Shown here: piece by piece, positions 53,867-63,312 of the stretch
Layout: every line of letters starts with the position of its first letter
How positions within the stretch are numbered: the first letter of the stretch is position 1
Origin: Haloarcula marismortui ATCC 43049
GTDB taxonomy: Archaea > Halobacteriota > Halobacteria > Halobacteriales > Haloarculaceae
Direction: 5' to 3'
Length of the DNA stretch: 64,000 nt
Assembly: GCF_000011085.1 (NCBI RefSeq)
Contig: NC_006396.1
Location: forward strand, 1,364,001 to 1,428,000
The notes under the pieces: generated by a model
Told to the model about the DNA's origin: nothing
The model's database searches: none
Seen by the model: the letters and a program-made list of their open reading frames with translations, nothing else
Made by a program: the position numbers and the translations under genes

Positions 53867-55048
53867 TCATGAATGATAGAGACCACTCATTTTGTTTGAG
53901 GACTGTTGCTCTGCGAAGGCACAACAGATAGAACCAAATATAAGCATATGAATACTTGGGAATTGGGGATAAAATAAAAGTTCGATTATTACAGAACTGT
54001 ACATGGCTAGATGAATATAAATTATATGTTTGTTTTGCTTTCTCCCAATATTCTTGTAATTCAAAATGGTATAAAGTGGATAAATAAGGCATAGGGTGAA
54101 GACTAGCCCAGTTAGAAGTCCGCTCGCTACGAAGTAATTCAATGGCGTATTATGTAGATGTGTGCCATACTGTATAAAAAATTTGTCCCAACCTAAACCT
54201 ACGTATGGGTGATCAATAATAACTAATAACGCCTGCTCGTATTGATTTAATCTGGCAATAACAGTAGATAGACGTCCGATTATAAGGTATATCATTAGAG
54301 AAGAAATAATACAGACACCCGTCAATAAGGAAATTAATCGCTTATATGTAGTTGAGAAAATAAAAGCACCCAGTACCAATGGTAATATTATGGCCAATAT
54401 ACTTGATCTAGACTGTGATATTAATATAAACATGATTGTAGCAAAACAAATAGTATAATAGATGTAATTAGTTTTTTTAGCTGCTAATAGTCCAAGACTG
54501 GCAAAGAAGCTAGTAGCAAGGACGGTACCATGAGTCCCAAAGCTAACTGGAACACCAATCATTCCTAATTGTAAGAATGGAATTACACTTACTGAAGTGG
54601 CTCCAGGTCTTATAACTCCCAGTATAGAAAGTAAATCAGCAAATAATACTGGTAAAGCCGAAGTAGAAATAATAAATAACGTATATTCATAATCCACTGA
54701 TCTCAAAAATGGTGCTAAGCAGAAAATAAATCCAACTACGAGAGATTGCTTCAGAATCTCACTATAATTTAGCCTACCTGTGACTATCTCGATGGATACA
54801 ATTAAAAATAGAACTATTGAATAAGCAGATAAATATATTAGCAGACTCCGACCCATAATAATCTTTTTTGATTGTGTGAAAAAAATTATGCTGAATACGA
54901 TATAGATCGGAGCAAAGAGGTGGAATAGGCTTAATTTATAGCCAGCGACTTCAGCAAAAGGGAATAGAAATAGAACATTAGAAATTATTAGTCCAAAAGA
55001 CACAAATATTAACTGATAATTATATGTTGAGATTTTGTTAGGATACAT
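53867..55048 (-). CDS. O-antigen ligase/polymerase-like membrane protein
   Basis: The 393-residue protein is highly hydrophobic, with about ten to eleven transmembrane helices. A long external loop near residues 265-300 contains NQYEQALLVIIDHPYVGLGW and FFIQYGTHLHNTPLNYFVAS. The pattern GxGW...HN..L is characteristic of the O-antigen ligase/Wzy superfamily (Wzy_C). It could polymerise or ligate glycan units outside the membrane. The gene is very AT-rich. It follows the sulfatase-like gene after nine bases, so the two are co-transcribed. Confidence 0.85.
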   Translation of the reverse strand: MYPNKISTYNYQLIFVSFGLIISNVLFLFPFAEVAGYKLSLFHLFAPIYIVFSIIFFTQSKKIIMGRSLLIYLSAYSIVLFLIVSIEIVTGRLNYSEILKQSLVVGFIFCLAPFLRSVDYEYTLFIISTSALPVLFADLLSILGVIRPGATSVSVIPFLQLGMIGVPVSFGTHGTVLATSFFASLGLLAAKKTNYIYYTICFATIMFILISQSRSSILAIILPLVLGAFIFSTTYKRLISLLTGVCIISSLMIYLIIGRLSTVIARLNQYEQALLVIIDHPYVGLGWDKFFIQYGTHLHNTPLNYFVASGLLTGLVFTLCLIYPLYTILNYKNIGRKQNKHIIYIHLAMYSSVIIELLFYPQFPSIHMLIFGSICCAFAEQQSSNKMSGLYHS

Positions 55049-55057
55049 AATTTAAAT

Positions 55058-56047
55058 TTACTTGTATCCAAGGGCCTCCAACTGATCCGTGATATTTTTG
55101 TCATCATCTCTTGTAATTTGTGCTTTTTTAGGGGGTTCTGAAACAATCGTTCTACGATCGCTATGCCCATCAGTAATAAACCAAGGGACTTTGTTCAACT
55201 CTTTTGCTGGTAGTCCTCCGTGTTCGTACATTTGACTAATTAATGGGTACGGCTTTTCGCCAAACATTTCTCCGTGATCTGAAGTTATGATTGATTTTCC
55301 ACCAACATCATCCAAAAGCGTTTGAACTTCATCCAAAGCGATTAATAATGTCTCACGATAAGCCTCACGCGCATCTTCCACGGGTATCAACCCACTTTTG
55401 ACTGCGTTCATAATTCGCATGCCAGATTTGTCATTTTTCATCCCTATCGGTGAAGGTCCTTTAAAATCGATTATTTCTCTCAATTCTTCCCCTGTTTCAC
55501 CTAACGGTGGATCGTGAGGCTGCATATAGTGTATGATAAGCCGTTTGTTGGGATATTCTCTATAAGCCCTTAGAGCCGCTTCTGTGACGTCAGAAGGCTT
55601 TACACACTGTAATTTTGTATCCCAATTAGAAATTGGTTCATCCACAATCGCATGAAACGTTTCTTCTGGTAATTTCTTATAGTGGGGATTAGCTGTGATA
55701 TATACTGTGTCATGTATTTTTCTCCCACCAAAGTTCCTTAATAAAAATTGAGGACTATCAGTCCCGAGTGAAATTCGACTCTCTAGTTTACCCTCTAGTC
55801 TACAGAATTCTTTAAAATCATCGTACCGACAGGCGTCTAAGATAATTAAATTGTCCCAGTCCTCTTTAATTACTTCTGTTCCTACCCCATAATTATACCT
55901 AAAAACAGTTTCTTGCACTAGCCGTCTGATAGTACTACTGCTTCTATTTTTTATGTCTTGGTGTAATTGACGGGCTGCCAACCCAGCTGTTTTGGTTATT
56001 CCTTCGTCTCTTATAGAGTTAGAGAGTTTTCTAAGTTCATCCCTCAT
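55058..56047 (-). CDS. Sulfatase/alkaline-phosphatase-fold protein of glycan clusters
   Basis: The 329-residue protein shows DNLIILDACRYDDFKEFCRL (metal-binding Asp at the start of the fold), HYMQPHDPP and SIITSDHGEMFGEKP. The DHGE motif and the PHDPP histidine are typical of sulfatase-like proteins found in haloarchaeal glycan islands. A catalytic Cys or Ser for formylglycine is not obvious (DACRYD has Cys). It may be a hydrolase or transferase of phosphate- or sulfate-containing head groups. No signal peptide is seen. It precedes the polymerase-like gene. Confidence 0.82.
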   Translation of the reverse strand: MRDELRKLSNSIRDEGITKTAGLAARQLHQDIKNRSSSTIRRLVQETVFRYNYGVGTEVIKEDWDNLIILDACRYDDFKEFCRLEGKLESRISLGTDSPQFLLRNFGGRKIHDTVYITANPHYKKLPEETFHAIVDEPISNWDTKLQCVKPSDVTEAALRAYREYPNKRLIIHYMQPHDPPLGETGEELREIIDFKGPSPIGMKNDKSGMRIMNAVKSGLIPVEDAREAYRETLLIALDEVQTLLDDVGGKSIITSDHGEMFGEKPYPLISQMYEHGGLPAKELNKVPWFITDGHSDRRTIVSEPPKKAQITRDDDKNITDQLEALGYK

Positions 56048-56298
56048 AGGTAGTAATCATTAATACACGGTTATAAAGTGTCTGTATTTGGTTGAGAGAC
56101 AATATCTTACATTCTATGGCTTATTGGTGTATCTGAGAGATAGCAATCAATAAATGTACTTTCTTACTTTTGGATTGAAAGTTAACCAGGGATACTATCA
56201 ATCCATGGTTATATTTGTCGAGTGAATCAAAACAATAGTTACTGAGAGCGAGAGGGTCATGGAGAAGCTCACATGGCTCGCTGAATTAGGTTAGACTG
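56048..56298. other. Intergenic, no gene seen
   Basis: AT-rich upstream region of the sulfatase-like gene. It likely holds that gene's promoter near 56050-56080. Confidence 0.3.
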
Positions 56299-56504
56299 CT
56301 CTGTTGAATCCGATGACAGCACGGGGGTCCAATATCTGAAATCATAGATACTTCCCTTCTTCATCATCAAAGACTTGGATCGATCCACCTGGCGATCTCG
56401 ATCTTTAGTCTGGCTGTCAAGATTCCATCTCTGGGTTCTCACGCCAGCGACACTGAACTAAATATAAAGACCTGATCCCAACGCCTTCTGCGGATTCAAC
56501 AGAG
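56299..56504. mobile_element. MITE-like element related to the IS5 ends, copy 2
   Basis: The 206-bp element has perfect 14-bp terminal inverted repeats CTCTGTTGAATCCG (56299-56312 and 56491-56504). Its outer parts match the element at 50748 (GAATCCGATGACAGC, CTTCTGCGG). No gene is inside. Confidence 0.75.
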
Positions 56505-56699
56505 TAAATGGGACAGGTGGGTTCGTCGTAGTTTTTAAACACAGTCTTTGCGTGGTTTGTGGGTATGTAGGCAATGAGTGTTACCGAAGGATTTCTTGGG
56601 GCTCCCCAAATGGTGATGGTATAGTTACTTTAGCCCACCGCAACTTGTGTCCCAAGAGAAAGCGGGATCTGGGCGACAAATAGGCGACTACACAAAGAC
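56505..56699. other. Intergenic, no gene seen
   Basis: Lies between the MITE-like element and the end of the GT4 gene. No supported frame. Confidence 0.3.
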
Positions 56700-57842
56700 T
56701 TACTCTGTGATGACTCGGTTTGCGAACTCAGCCCATGTATGTCCGTGTTTATACCCTACACTTCGCACGCGGTCATATATCTCTGAACGTTTAGATTCCG
56801 GAATATTGTAAATTGCTTTTATCGCACCTGCTACAGCTTCAGTCGTAGGTTCTTCAATTAACACACCTACCTTTTCGCTTTTGATAAAGTCAAACTCATC
56901 ATCTGCTGTGGCAATAACGGGCGTTCCATTTGCAAGGTATTCATACACTTTCATTGGACTACCTGTGCGTTCCGGATCAATAACACCGTAAGAAGCGTCG
57001 GCCAAACAGATATATTCTGGAACTTTCGAGGGATCCACGAATCCGTGGAAAGTTGTAGCCGAACTGATTCCATGTTGCTCCACTGTTTTCCGAATTGAAT
57101 TGAGTTCTGGTCCGGTTCCAACAAGAGATAATCCAACATCATAATTATCCTCACGGAGCCGTGAGATTGCCTGAATCAGGGGCAGAAGGCAATGATAATC
57201 CTTGAAGCTCCCTACATAACACAGTATAAATGCGTGTTCAGAGGTGGATTCAATTGACTGTCCTGATTGACGAAGTAACTCTGGAACGTCGACACCGTGT
57301 GGTAGAATTTCGATCTGCGGTTTGCTGAACGGTAACGATGAGACCCATTCTTTAACATCGCGATTCACCGCATAACACCGCTCAGCGGTGCGAATGTTCC
57401 AGATAGAAACCAAATCGGAAACCATTGAAGCGAATGGGAGACTTGAGATAGTATCTACTTCGTTGCTGATGTTTCCTTCAATCAGAATCCGATATCGGAC
57501 ATGATGTCGACGAGCTAGATATGGGGGGACTAGTAACGATGGCCGAAGAGTTGAGAGGAGGAGGTCTGTGTCCTCAGAGCACAAAATACTGTTTAATTGG
57601 TAATACAATTCTTTCTGTATAGAAGTATGCCACAAAAGGGATCTAGATGATTTCTCTGGAAGGGTGATAACGCGTTCACAGGCTAGATTCAGCTCGTTTG
57701 GTAGTTTTCTTTTTGGGTCTGGGCAGATTAGGGTGAGCGAGACGTTTTTATGACCCGCAAGTGCACTCGCGACATTCCGAGAGTATACATTCTGTCCTGA
57801 TGTCCCTGTCAAATCAACTAATGTAACGAAGACAACGTCCAT
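56700..57842 (-). CDS. GT4 family glycosyltransferase
   Basis: The 380-residue GT-B enzyme has an N-terminal acceptor domain (GTSGQNVYSRNVASALAG) and a C-terminal donor domain: LCYVGSFKDYHCLLPLIQAI, SLVGTGPELNSI, then VIDPERTGSPMKVYEYLANG with the E-x7-E type motif. It transfers a sugar with retention of configuration. The gene is moderately AT-rich and lies 42 bases downstream of the next GT4 gene on the same strand, so the pair is co-transcribed. Confidence 0.9.
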   Translation of the reverse strand: MDVVFVTLVDLTGTSGQNVYSRNVASALAGHKNVSLTLICPDPKRKLPNELNLACERVITLPEKSSRSLLWHTSIQKELYYQLNSILCSEDTDLLLSTLRPSLLVPPYLARRHHVRYRILIEGNISNEVDTISSLPFASMVSDLVSIWNIRTAERCYAVNRDVKEWVSSLPFSKPQIEILPHGVDVPELLRQSGQSIESTSEHAFILCYVGSFKDYHCLLPLIQAISRLREDNYDVGLSLVGTGPELNSIRKTVEQHGISSATTFHGFVDPSKVPEYICLADASYGVIDPERTGSPMKVYEYLANGTPVIATADDEFDFIKSEKVGVLIEEPTTEAVAGAIKAIYNIPESKRSEIYDRVRSVGYKHGHTWAEFANRVITE

Positions 57843-57884
57843 AAGTAACTAAGTCGTTCTTAACGAACAAGGCATACTACCACT

Positions 57885-58997
57885 TTACTGTTGATGTTGA
57901 TTGATGATCGTACTCAGATGATCAGTTGTTACTTCGACTGTCGACTTCCATCGGTGATTTCTGACCACTCGATTTTCAGTACCCGCTGTTTCGTCAAGAA
58001 GCGAAATGATAGCTTTGGTTAATGCTTCTCCCGTAGTAGGTTCTACCGTTAGACCACCCGTCTTCACGATGTCATCGATCTGCTCAAGCTGACTCGTGAC
58101 GATAGCCGTGCTACTCGCCATCGCTTCCAACACCGTCCGCGGCACTCCCTCAGCCCGGCTCGGCAACACCAGCACGTCCCCGCTCCGGTACACATTCGGC
58201 ATCTCGTCATAAGGCACGTGTCCGAGGAACGTCACCGCCTCCTCAATCCCCAACTCGGCCACCTGCGACTCTAGGTCCTCGCGTAACGCCCCGTCCCCAC
58301 ACAGGTATAGCTCCGCGTCCGGATATTCCGCAAGCACCTCCGCGAACGCCTCGACCGCGAGCCACGGCCGCTTTCCCTCCGCAAAGCGCCCGACGAACAA
58401 CACGACCGGCCCCTCCGCGTTGATCAAATCACTCTCAGGGCCCTCCGGCGTGAACCGCTCCGTGTCGATTCCGTTCGCAACCACCTCGATCCGGGAGGTC
58501 ACGCCCAGATCCCGCACGCGCTGGCTGTCCACGTCGGTGTAACAGAACACCACGTCAGCCTGATTGAACGTCCACCGCCCGAGCGTCTTCAGGTACAGCG
58601 AGAACAGGCGCTCCGGCGCGTTCTGACTGTACAGGCCGTGATTCGTGATCGCCAGGGGAATATCGCCAAGCCGTCGCTTCAACGCCGCGAGGTTCGTCAC
58701 GAAGTAGCAGTGCGAGTGCGCGTGCATCACGTCGAAGTCGTCGCTATCCGCGTGCCAGAGGTACCGCGCCACCGCGGGCGAGACGTCGTTCCCGAGCAGG
58801 GGCACACCCGGAGAGACCCGGAGCACGGTGTATCCATTTGTTTCCTCAAGTCTCGGCAACGACTCATCCTCTCGCGTTGTGAGCACAGTCACGTCATGCC
58901 CCATTCTGGCCTGGTCTCGCGACATCGCATGGACATGGTAGTCGCCCCCTCCCTTGGTGTCAGGGTAGATCCACGGCGCGACCCGAAGGATTCGCAT
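57885..58997 (-). CDS. GT4 family glycosyltransferase
   Basis: The 370-residue protein starts at ATG 58997 with RILRVAPWIYPDTKGGGDYH, the donor-side glycine motif. The donor domain shows VVLFVGRFAEGKRPWLAVEA, LYLCGDGALREDLESQ and SRAEGVPRTVLEAMASSTAI, which hold the GT4 E-x7-E catalytic motif. Codon use is GC-rich in the N-terminal and middle parts and more AT-rich at the C-terminus. It may extend the same surface glycan. It is first in a two-gene unit with 56700. Confidence 0.92.
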   Translation of the reverse strand: MRILRVAPWIYPDTKGGGDYHVHAMSRDQARMGHDVTVLTTREDESLPRLEETNGYTVLRVSPGVPLLGNDVSPAVARYLWHADSDDFDVMHAHSHCYFVTNLAALKRRLGDIPLAITNHGLYSQNAPERLFSLYLKTLGRWTFNQADVVFCYTDVDSQRVRDLGVTSRIEVVANGIDTERFTPEGPESDLINAEGPVVLFVGRFAEGKRPWLAVEAFAEVLAEYPDAELYLCGDGALREDLESQVAELGIEEAVTFLGHVPYDEMPNVYRSGDVLVLPSRAEGVPRTVLEAMASSTAIVTSQLEQIDDIVKTGGLTVEPTTGEALTKAIISLLDETAGTENRVVRNHRWKSTVEVTTDHLSTIINQHQQ

Positions 58998-59282
58998 CAA
59001 CAGAGGCTACATCCTGCCGCTAAAGGAACGTTGCGATACGAGGTGTCTGAACGACCCCATCACATGCCGCCTGCACCGCCCGAGTTGCCGGGGATATGAC
59101 GCGGGATAGCCCGCCGCCGCGAGCTCAGCGTGTCTGCACAGTGTACTCTGCCATCGCACCGTCCGGACAGTGGAAAGGCTATTGAGAGCAGGCACATTCG
59201 TATATGATTTTTGATATTTTATGGCGATATTAACGATTGCGCCACAGTTGCTATGGCCTTGATATTCACAGTGCTTATTATT
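58998..59282. other. Intergenic, no gene seen
   Basis: No supported frame. A GC-rich half (59000-59160) abuts an AT-rich half, so a junction between DNA of different origins may lie near 59180. Confidence 0.3.
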
Positions 59283-59750
59283 ATGAATCGTTTCTGTCGA
59301 AGAACACATCGACGATGATTTCATGCTAATGCTCGGCGACAATCTCTCCAGGGGAAACCTACAAGATGTCGCCAACCGCCAACAGGAAGAGCGTGCTAAC
59401 GCTGCCTTCCTCGTCGAAAATATACCAGGGGTGAAATCAGTCAGTACGGCGTCTGTGACACCAACCAGTACGGCGAGATCACCGATGTCGTCGAGAAGCC
59501 CGACGACCCGCCGAGCAACCTTGTAATGACCAGCTTCTACACGTTCTTGCCCGACATCTTCCACGCCTGCCACCTCGTTCAGCCGTCGGACCGCAGCGAG
59601 TACGAGATCAGCGACGCGGTGGATCTGCTCATCCAGTCGGGCCGCACCATCGACGCCATCGGCCTCGACGGCTGGCGCATCGACGTCGGCTACCACGAGG
59701 ACCGCGACCAGGAAAAAGACGACTCCAAGACGAGATTGGCCCTAAAATAA
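59283..59750 (+). pseudogene. RmlA/AglF-type nucleotidyltransferase remnant
   Basis: The 5' end is missing. A frame reads HIDDDFMLMLGDNLSRGNLQ then RQQEERANAAFLVE; after a frameshift near 59430 it continues as YGEITDVVEKPDDPPSNLVM, then TSFYTFLPDIFHACHLVQPS and LDGWRIDVGYHED. These are the metal-binding GDN and EKP motifs of glucose-1-phosphate thymidylyl- or uridylyltransferases. The truncation and frameshift make it inactive. It may be a leftover of the glycan cluster's original precursor gene. Confidence 0.78.
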
Positions 59751-59954
59751 CTGGCGGAAGCATCGCCGCGGGCAAGTGAAACGGAGACGCCTGTACTGGT
59801 GTACTCGCTACGGTCGTCTCGGCTCTCAAGTTTCTTGTCGGCAACATTTGCTCTCACTACCGGCGGACATACGGAGCAGTGCGGCTGTGCCTCCGCGCGT
59901 ACTCAACTGAGGCCTGTGACGCAGGACTTATCACGGAACTCGGCAATCACATTC

Positions 59955-61367
59955 ATGATGGATAGTGGCTGGCGATACCGGATTGCAAGCGTGACCGGCG
60001 TCATCGTTCTGACAGCGGTTGCCGTCGCAGTTGTCAACAACGCGACCGTTCAGTCGGTAGTGACCACAATCCCGGTCCTCAGCCGGCTCCCGACCGACCC
60101 CCCGACAGGGTCGGAGTTCACGTTCGAACTCCTCGTCACAATTGGAGTCGCCGTCAGTGTGTTCTTCCCGCTGTATAAACCTCGCCCGCGCCGGATTCTT
60201 AACGCCGTCACACTGGCACAAAAACGGGTGCTCGTGGCGGCTCTCGTGCTCGCGACAATCGGTTATTTCGACTATACGTACCGACTGCCGCGCCTGACCG
60301 TCGTGTTGGTGACCCCGTTGTTGCTCGTCACACTGCCCGCGTGGTTCGTGTGGATCCGCGAACGGCCGCCGTCGAGCGGCGAGCGAACCATTGTCGTCGG
60401 CGATGACCTCCAAGTTATCGAAGAGGTCGCCAGTGAGGTCAACGAACCGCTCCTGGGATACCTCTGTCCGACGAATGCCGTCAGGACGCGGAACGGGACC
60501 GCCGAAGCTATCGCTGACGGTGGCACCAGCACGGGTGGGCTGGAACGGTTGGGCGGACTCTCACGGATCGAAGACGTCCTCGTGGAGTACGACGTCGATA
60601 CCGTGGTTTTGGCGTTCGAACATGCCGACAGAGCGGAGTTTTTCGGCGCGCTCGATGCCTGTTACGAGTACGGTGTCAGCGCCAAAGTCCACCGCGACCA
60701 CACTGACTCCGTGTTGACCGCCGACACGGACGTTGGGATGCTGGTCGACGTGGAAATCGAACCCTGGGACATCCAGGACTACATCCTGAAACGAGCGTTC
60801 GACGTTGTGTTTGCAACTGTCGGATTGATTCTCTTGTCACCCGTGATTATCGTGATTGCAGCCGCTATCAAGATAGATGACGGCGGGCCGATACTGTATA
60901 CACAGGAACGAACGGCGGTGTTCGGTGAAGCTTTCAATATCTACAAATTCAGAAGTATGTCTCCGGACGAGGAGTCAGCGACGCCAGTAGAAGACGACGA
61001 GAACAACCGTATTACTGATGTCGGGAGGGTGCTCCGCCGAACGCATCTGGACGAAACGCCACAGCTCTGGTCGATTCTCGTCGGTGATATGAGTGTAGTC
61101 GGACCACGGGCGGTCTGGACGGCGGAAGAGTCCTTATTGGAGGCCGATACCCGGTCCTGGCGCCAGCGGTGGTTCGTCAAACCCGGGCTGACGGGCTTGG
61201 CCCAAGTGAACGATATCAAGAGTACGAACCCCTCAGAAAAACTCCGCCTCGACCTGAAATACATCCGCAAGCAGTCCTTTGCGTTCGACCTGAAGCTAGT
61301 CATCCGGCAAGTCTGGAAAGTGCTCGGAGATGTACTGGTTGTGGTTCGGGCGGCGCTCTCTCGCTAG
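59955..61367 (+). CDS. Polyprenyl-phosphate sugar-1-phosphate transferase (WbaP-like)
   Basis: The 470-residue protein (ATG 59955 or 59958) has four N-terminal transmembrane helices, a Rossmann-like middle domain (IVVGDDLQVIEEV) and a C-terminal bacterial sugar-transferase domain: KRAFDVVFATVGLILLSPVI, DDGGPILYTQERTAVFGEAF, YKFRSM and DETPQLWSILVGDMSVVGPR. This is the PGPT family, which starts lipid-linked glycan synthesis by moving sugar-1-phosphate onto a polyprenyl phosphate. The extension to 59799 is unlikely. It is the probable first enzyme of the glycan pathway here. Confidence 0.9.
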   Translation: MMDSGWRYRIASVTGVIVLTAVAVAVVNNATVQSVVTTIPVLSRLPTDPPTGSEFTFELLVTIGVAVSVFFPLYKPRPRRILNAVTLAQKRVLVAALVLATIGYFDYTYRLPRLTVVLVTPLLLVTLPAWFVWIRERPPSSGERTIVVGDDLQVIEEVASEVNEPLLGYLCPTNAVRTRNGTAEAIADGGTSTGGLERLGGLSRIEDVLVEYDVDTVVLAFEHADRAEFFGALDACYEYGVSAKVHRDHTDSVLTADTDVGMLVDVEIEPWDIQDYILKRAFDVVFATVGLILLSPVIIVIAAAIKIDDGGPILYTQERTAVFGEAFNIYKFRSMSPDEESATPVEDDENNRITDVGRVLRRTHLDETPQLWSILVGDMSVVGPRAVWTAEESLLEADTRSWRQRWFVKPGLTGLAQVNDIKSTNPSEKLRLDLKYIRKQSFAFDLKLVIRQVWKVLGDVLVVVRAALSR

Positions 61368-61525
61368 AGGACATTATTTATAAAACCAGTCTACAACCCG
61401 ATATCCACTTGCAGGTGTGAGACGTTCTCCCCGAGGCGGGTTCTCCGACGCTACCAGACCTCTTCAGTGATGAAACAATCGACCCGGAGAGACACCGCAA
61501 TTACGATTCCGTCTGTCGGAGCTAC

Positions 61526-63312
61526 TCACTCCACCGTTACGCTTTTCGCCAGATTCCGGGGCTTGTCGATGTTTCGCCCGAGCAACGCGGCCGTGTGATA
61601 CGACACCAGCTGTAGATGTGTGTTCGCCAACACGGCGGCGGCTCGCGGATGGGTCGCCGGAATCTCGAGTACGTGGTCGGCATAGCGTTCGACGTCGTTT
61701 TGCCCGTCCGTAATCGCCACCACCGGGGCGTCCCGCGCTTCGACCTCTTTGACGTTCCCGATGGTCTTGTGGGCGCGTTCGTCGTCGCCGGTCACGATAG
61801 CGAACACCGGCGTGTTCTCGGTCACCAGCGCCAGCGGACCGTGTTTCAGTTCGCCGGACGCGAAGCCCTCGGCGTGCTTGTAGGTGATTTCTTTCATTTT
61901 CAGCGCGCCCTCCAGCGCCACGGGCTCCTGATAGCCGCGGCCGATGAAGAAGTAGGCGTCGGCGTCTTGGTACAGCTCGGCGATTTCCTGGGCGGCAGAT
62001 TCGTCGAGGACCTCCTGGACGTGGCCGGGCAGGTCACGGAGCGCGCTGATGACCTGCCGGGCGTCGCCGGTCGAGGACGTACCGAGTGCGAGCAGGTTCA
62101 GCGCCGCCAGCTGCGAGGCGAAGGTCTTGGTGGCGGCGACGCCAATCTCCGGGCCGGCGCGGATATACAGCGCGTGGTCGCATTCGCGGGCCGCAGTGGA
62201 GCCGACCACGTTGGTCACGGCCAGCGTGCGTGCACCGCAGCGGCGGGCCGCCCGGAGCGCCGAGAGCGTGTCTGCGGTTTCGCCGCTCTGGGTGACGCCG
62301 ACGACTAAGGCGTCGCCGATAGGCGGCGTCGCAGTCGCGTACTCGCTGGCGAGGAACGCCTGGGCGGGAATGCCCGCTTCGCGGAACAGTTGTGCGCCGT
62401 GGAGGGCGGCGTGATACGAGGTCCCACAGGCGACGAACTGGACGCCGGTCGGGGAGAGGTCCCCGAGGTCGCCGATGTCGACCGTCCCGGCGAGTTCGTC
62501 GACGCGGCCACGCAGGCACTGCCGGAGCGCGCGCGGTTGCTCGTGGATTTCCTTGAGCATGAAGTGGTCGTAGCCGCTCTTGCCGGTCTCCTCGGGGTCC
62601 CACTGAACGGTGTCGACGTCCTTCTCGATGACGGTGCCGTCGGTGTCAGTGACGGTCCAGCCGTCGCCGTTGAGGCGGGCGAACTCCCCGTCGGCGAGGT
62701 AGACGACCTTGTCGGTGAAGTCCCGGAATGCGGGCACGTCGCTCGCCAGGTAGGTCGCGCCGTCATCGATACCAAGGACGAGCGGCGAGTCGTTGCGCGC
62801 GGCGAACACCGAGTCACAGCCAGCGACGACGACGGCGACGGCGTAGCTCCCGTCCAGGCGGCTGATCGCCTCGCGGACGGCGTCCTCGGGGTCGGCCCCC
62901 GCTTCCAAGGCGTCCTCGATGAGGTGGGGGACGACCTCCGTGTCGGTATCGGAGGTGAAGGTGTGGCCGGCCCCGACGAGTTCGTCCCGCAGGGACTGGT
63001 AGTTCTCGATGATGCCGTTGTGGACGACGGCGACGTCGCCGGTACAGTCCTGGTGGGGGTGGGCGTTCTCGTCGGTCGGCGGCCCGTGGGTGCTCCAGCG
63101 GGTGTGGCCGATGCCGACCGAGCCAGAGAGGTGTGCTCGGAGAGTGCCTCGCGCAGGTCAGCGATTTTGCCTGAGTGTTTGCACATGTCGATATGACTGT
63201 TCGCCAGCACGACGCTGGCGGAGTCGTACCCGCGGTACTCCAGTTTCGAAAAGCCGTGGACCGACGTATCGAGCGTCTCGTCGCCGCGGGTAGCGCAGCT
63301 GATGATACCGCA
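61526..63312 (-). pseudogene. glmS: Glucosamine-fructose-6-phosphate aminotransferase, disrupted
   Basis: GlmS makes glucosamine-6-phosphate from fructose-6-phosphate and glutamine. The N-terminal amidotransferase frame begins at 63312 with CGIISCATRGDETLDTSVHG (catalytic Cys) but without its own Met; upstream lies the end of a TnpB element. That frame is lost near 63120-63130, where the sequence needs a shift to read SVGIGHTRWSTHG. The rest to 61526 is open and holds the two SIS domains (VACGTSYHAAL, GVTQSGETADTL, GRGYQEPVALEGALKMKEIT) and ends RNIDKPRNLAKSVTVE. Two separate lesions argue against a working enzyme from this copy, though the sugar-isomerase part could still be made from an internal start. 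Confidence 0.85.

Noticed and set aside
62390-63196. 268-residue frame opposite glmS
   Set aside because: Val/Gly/Asp-rich antisense shadow of glmS.
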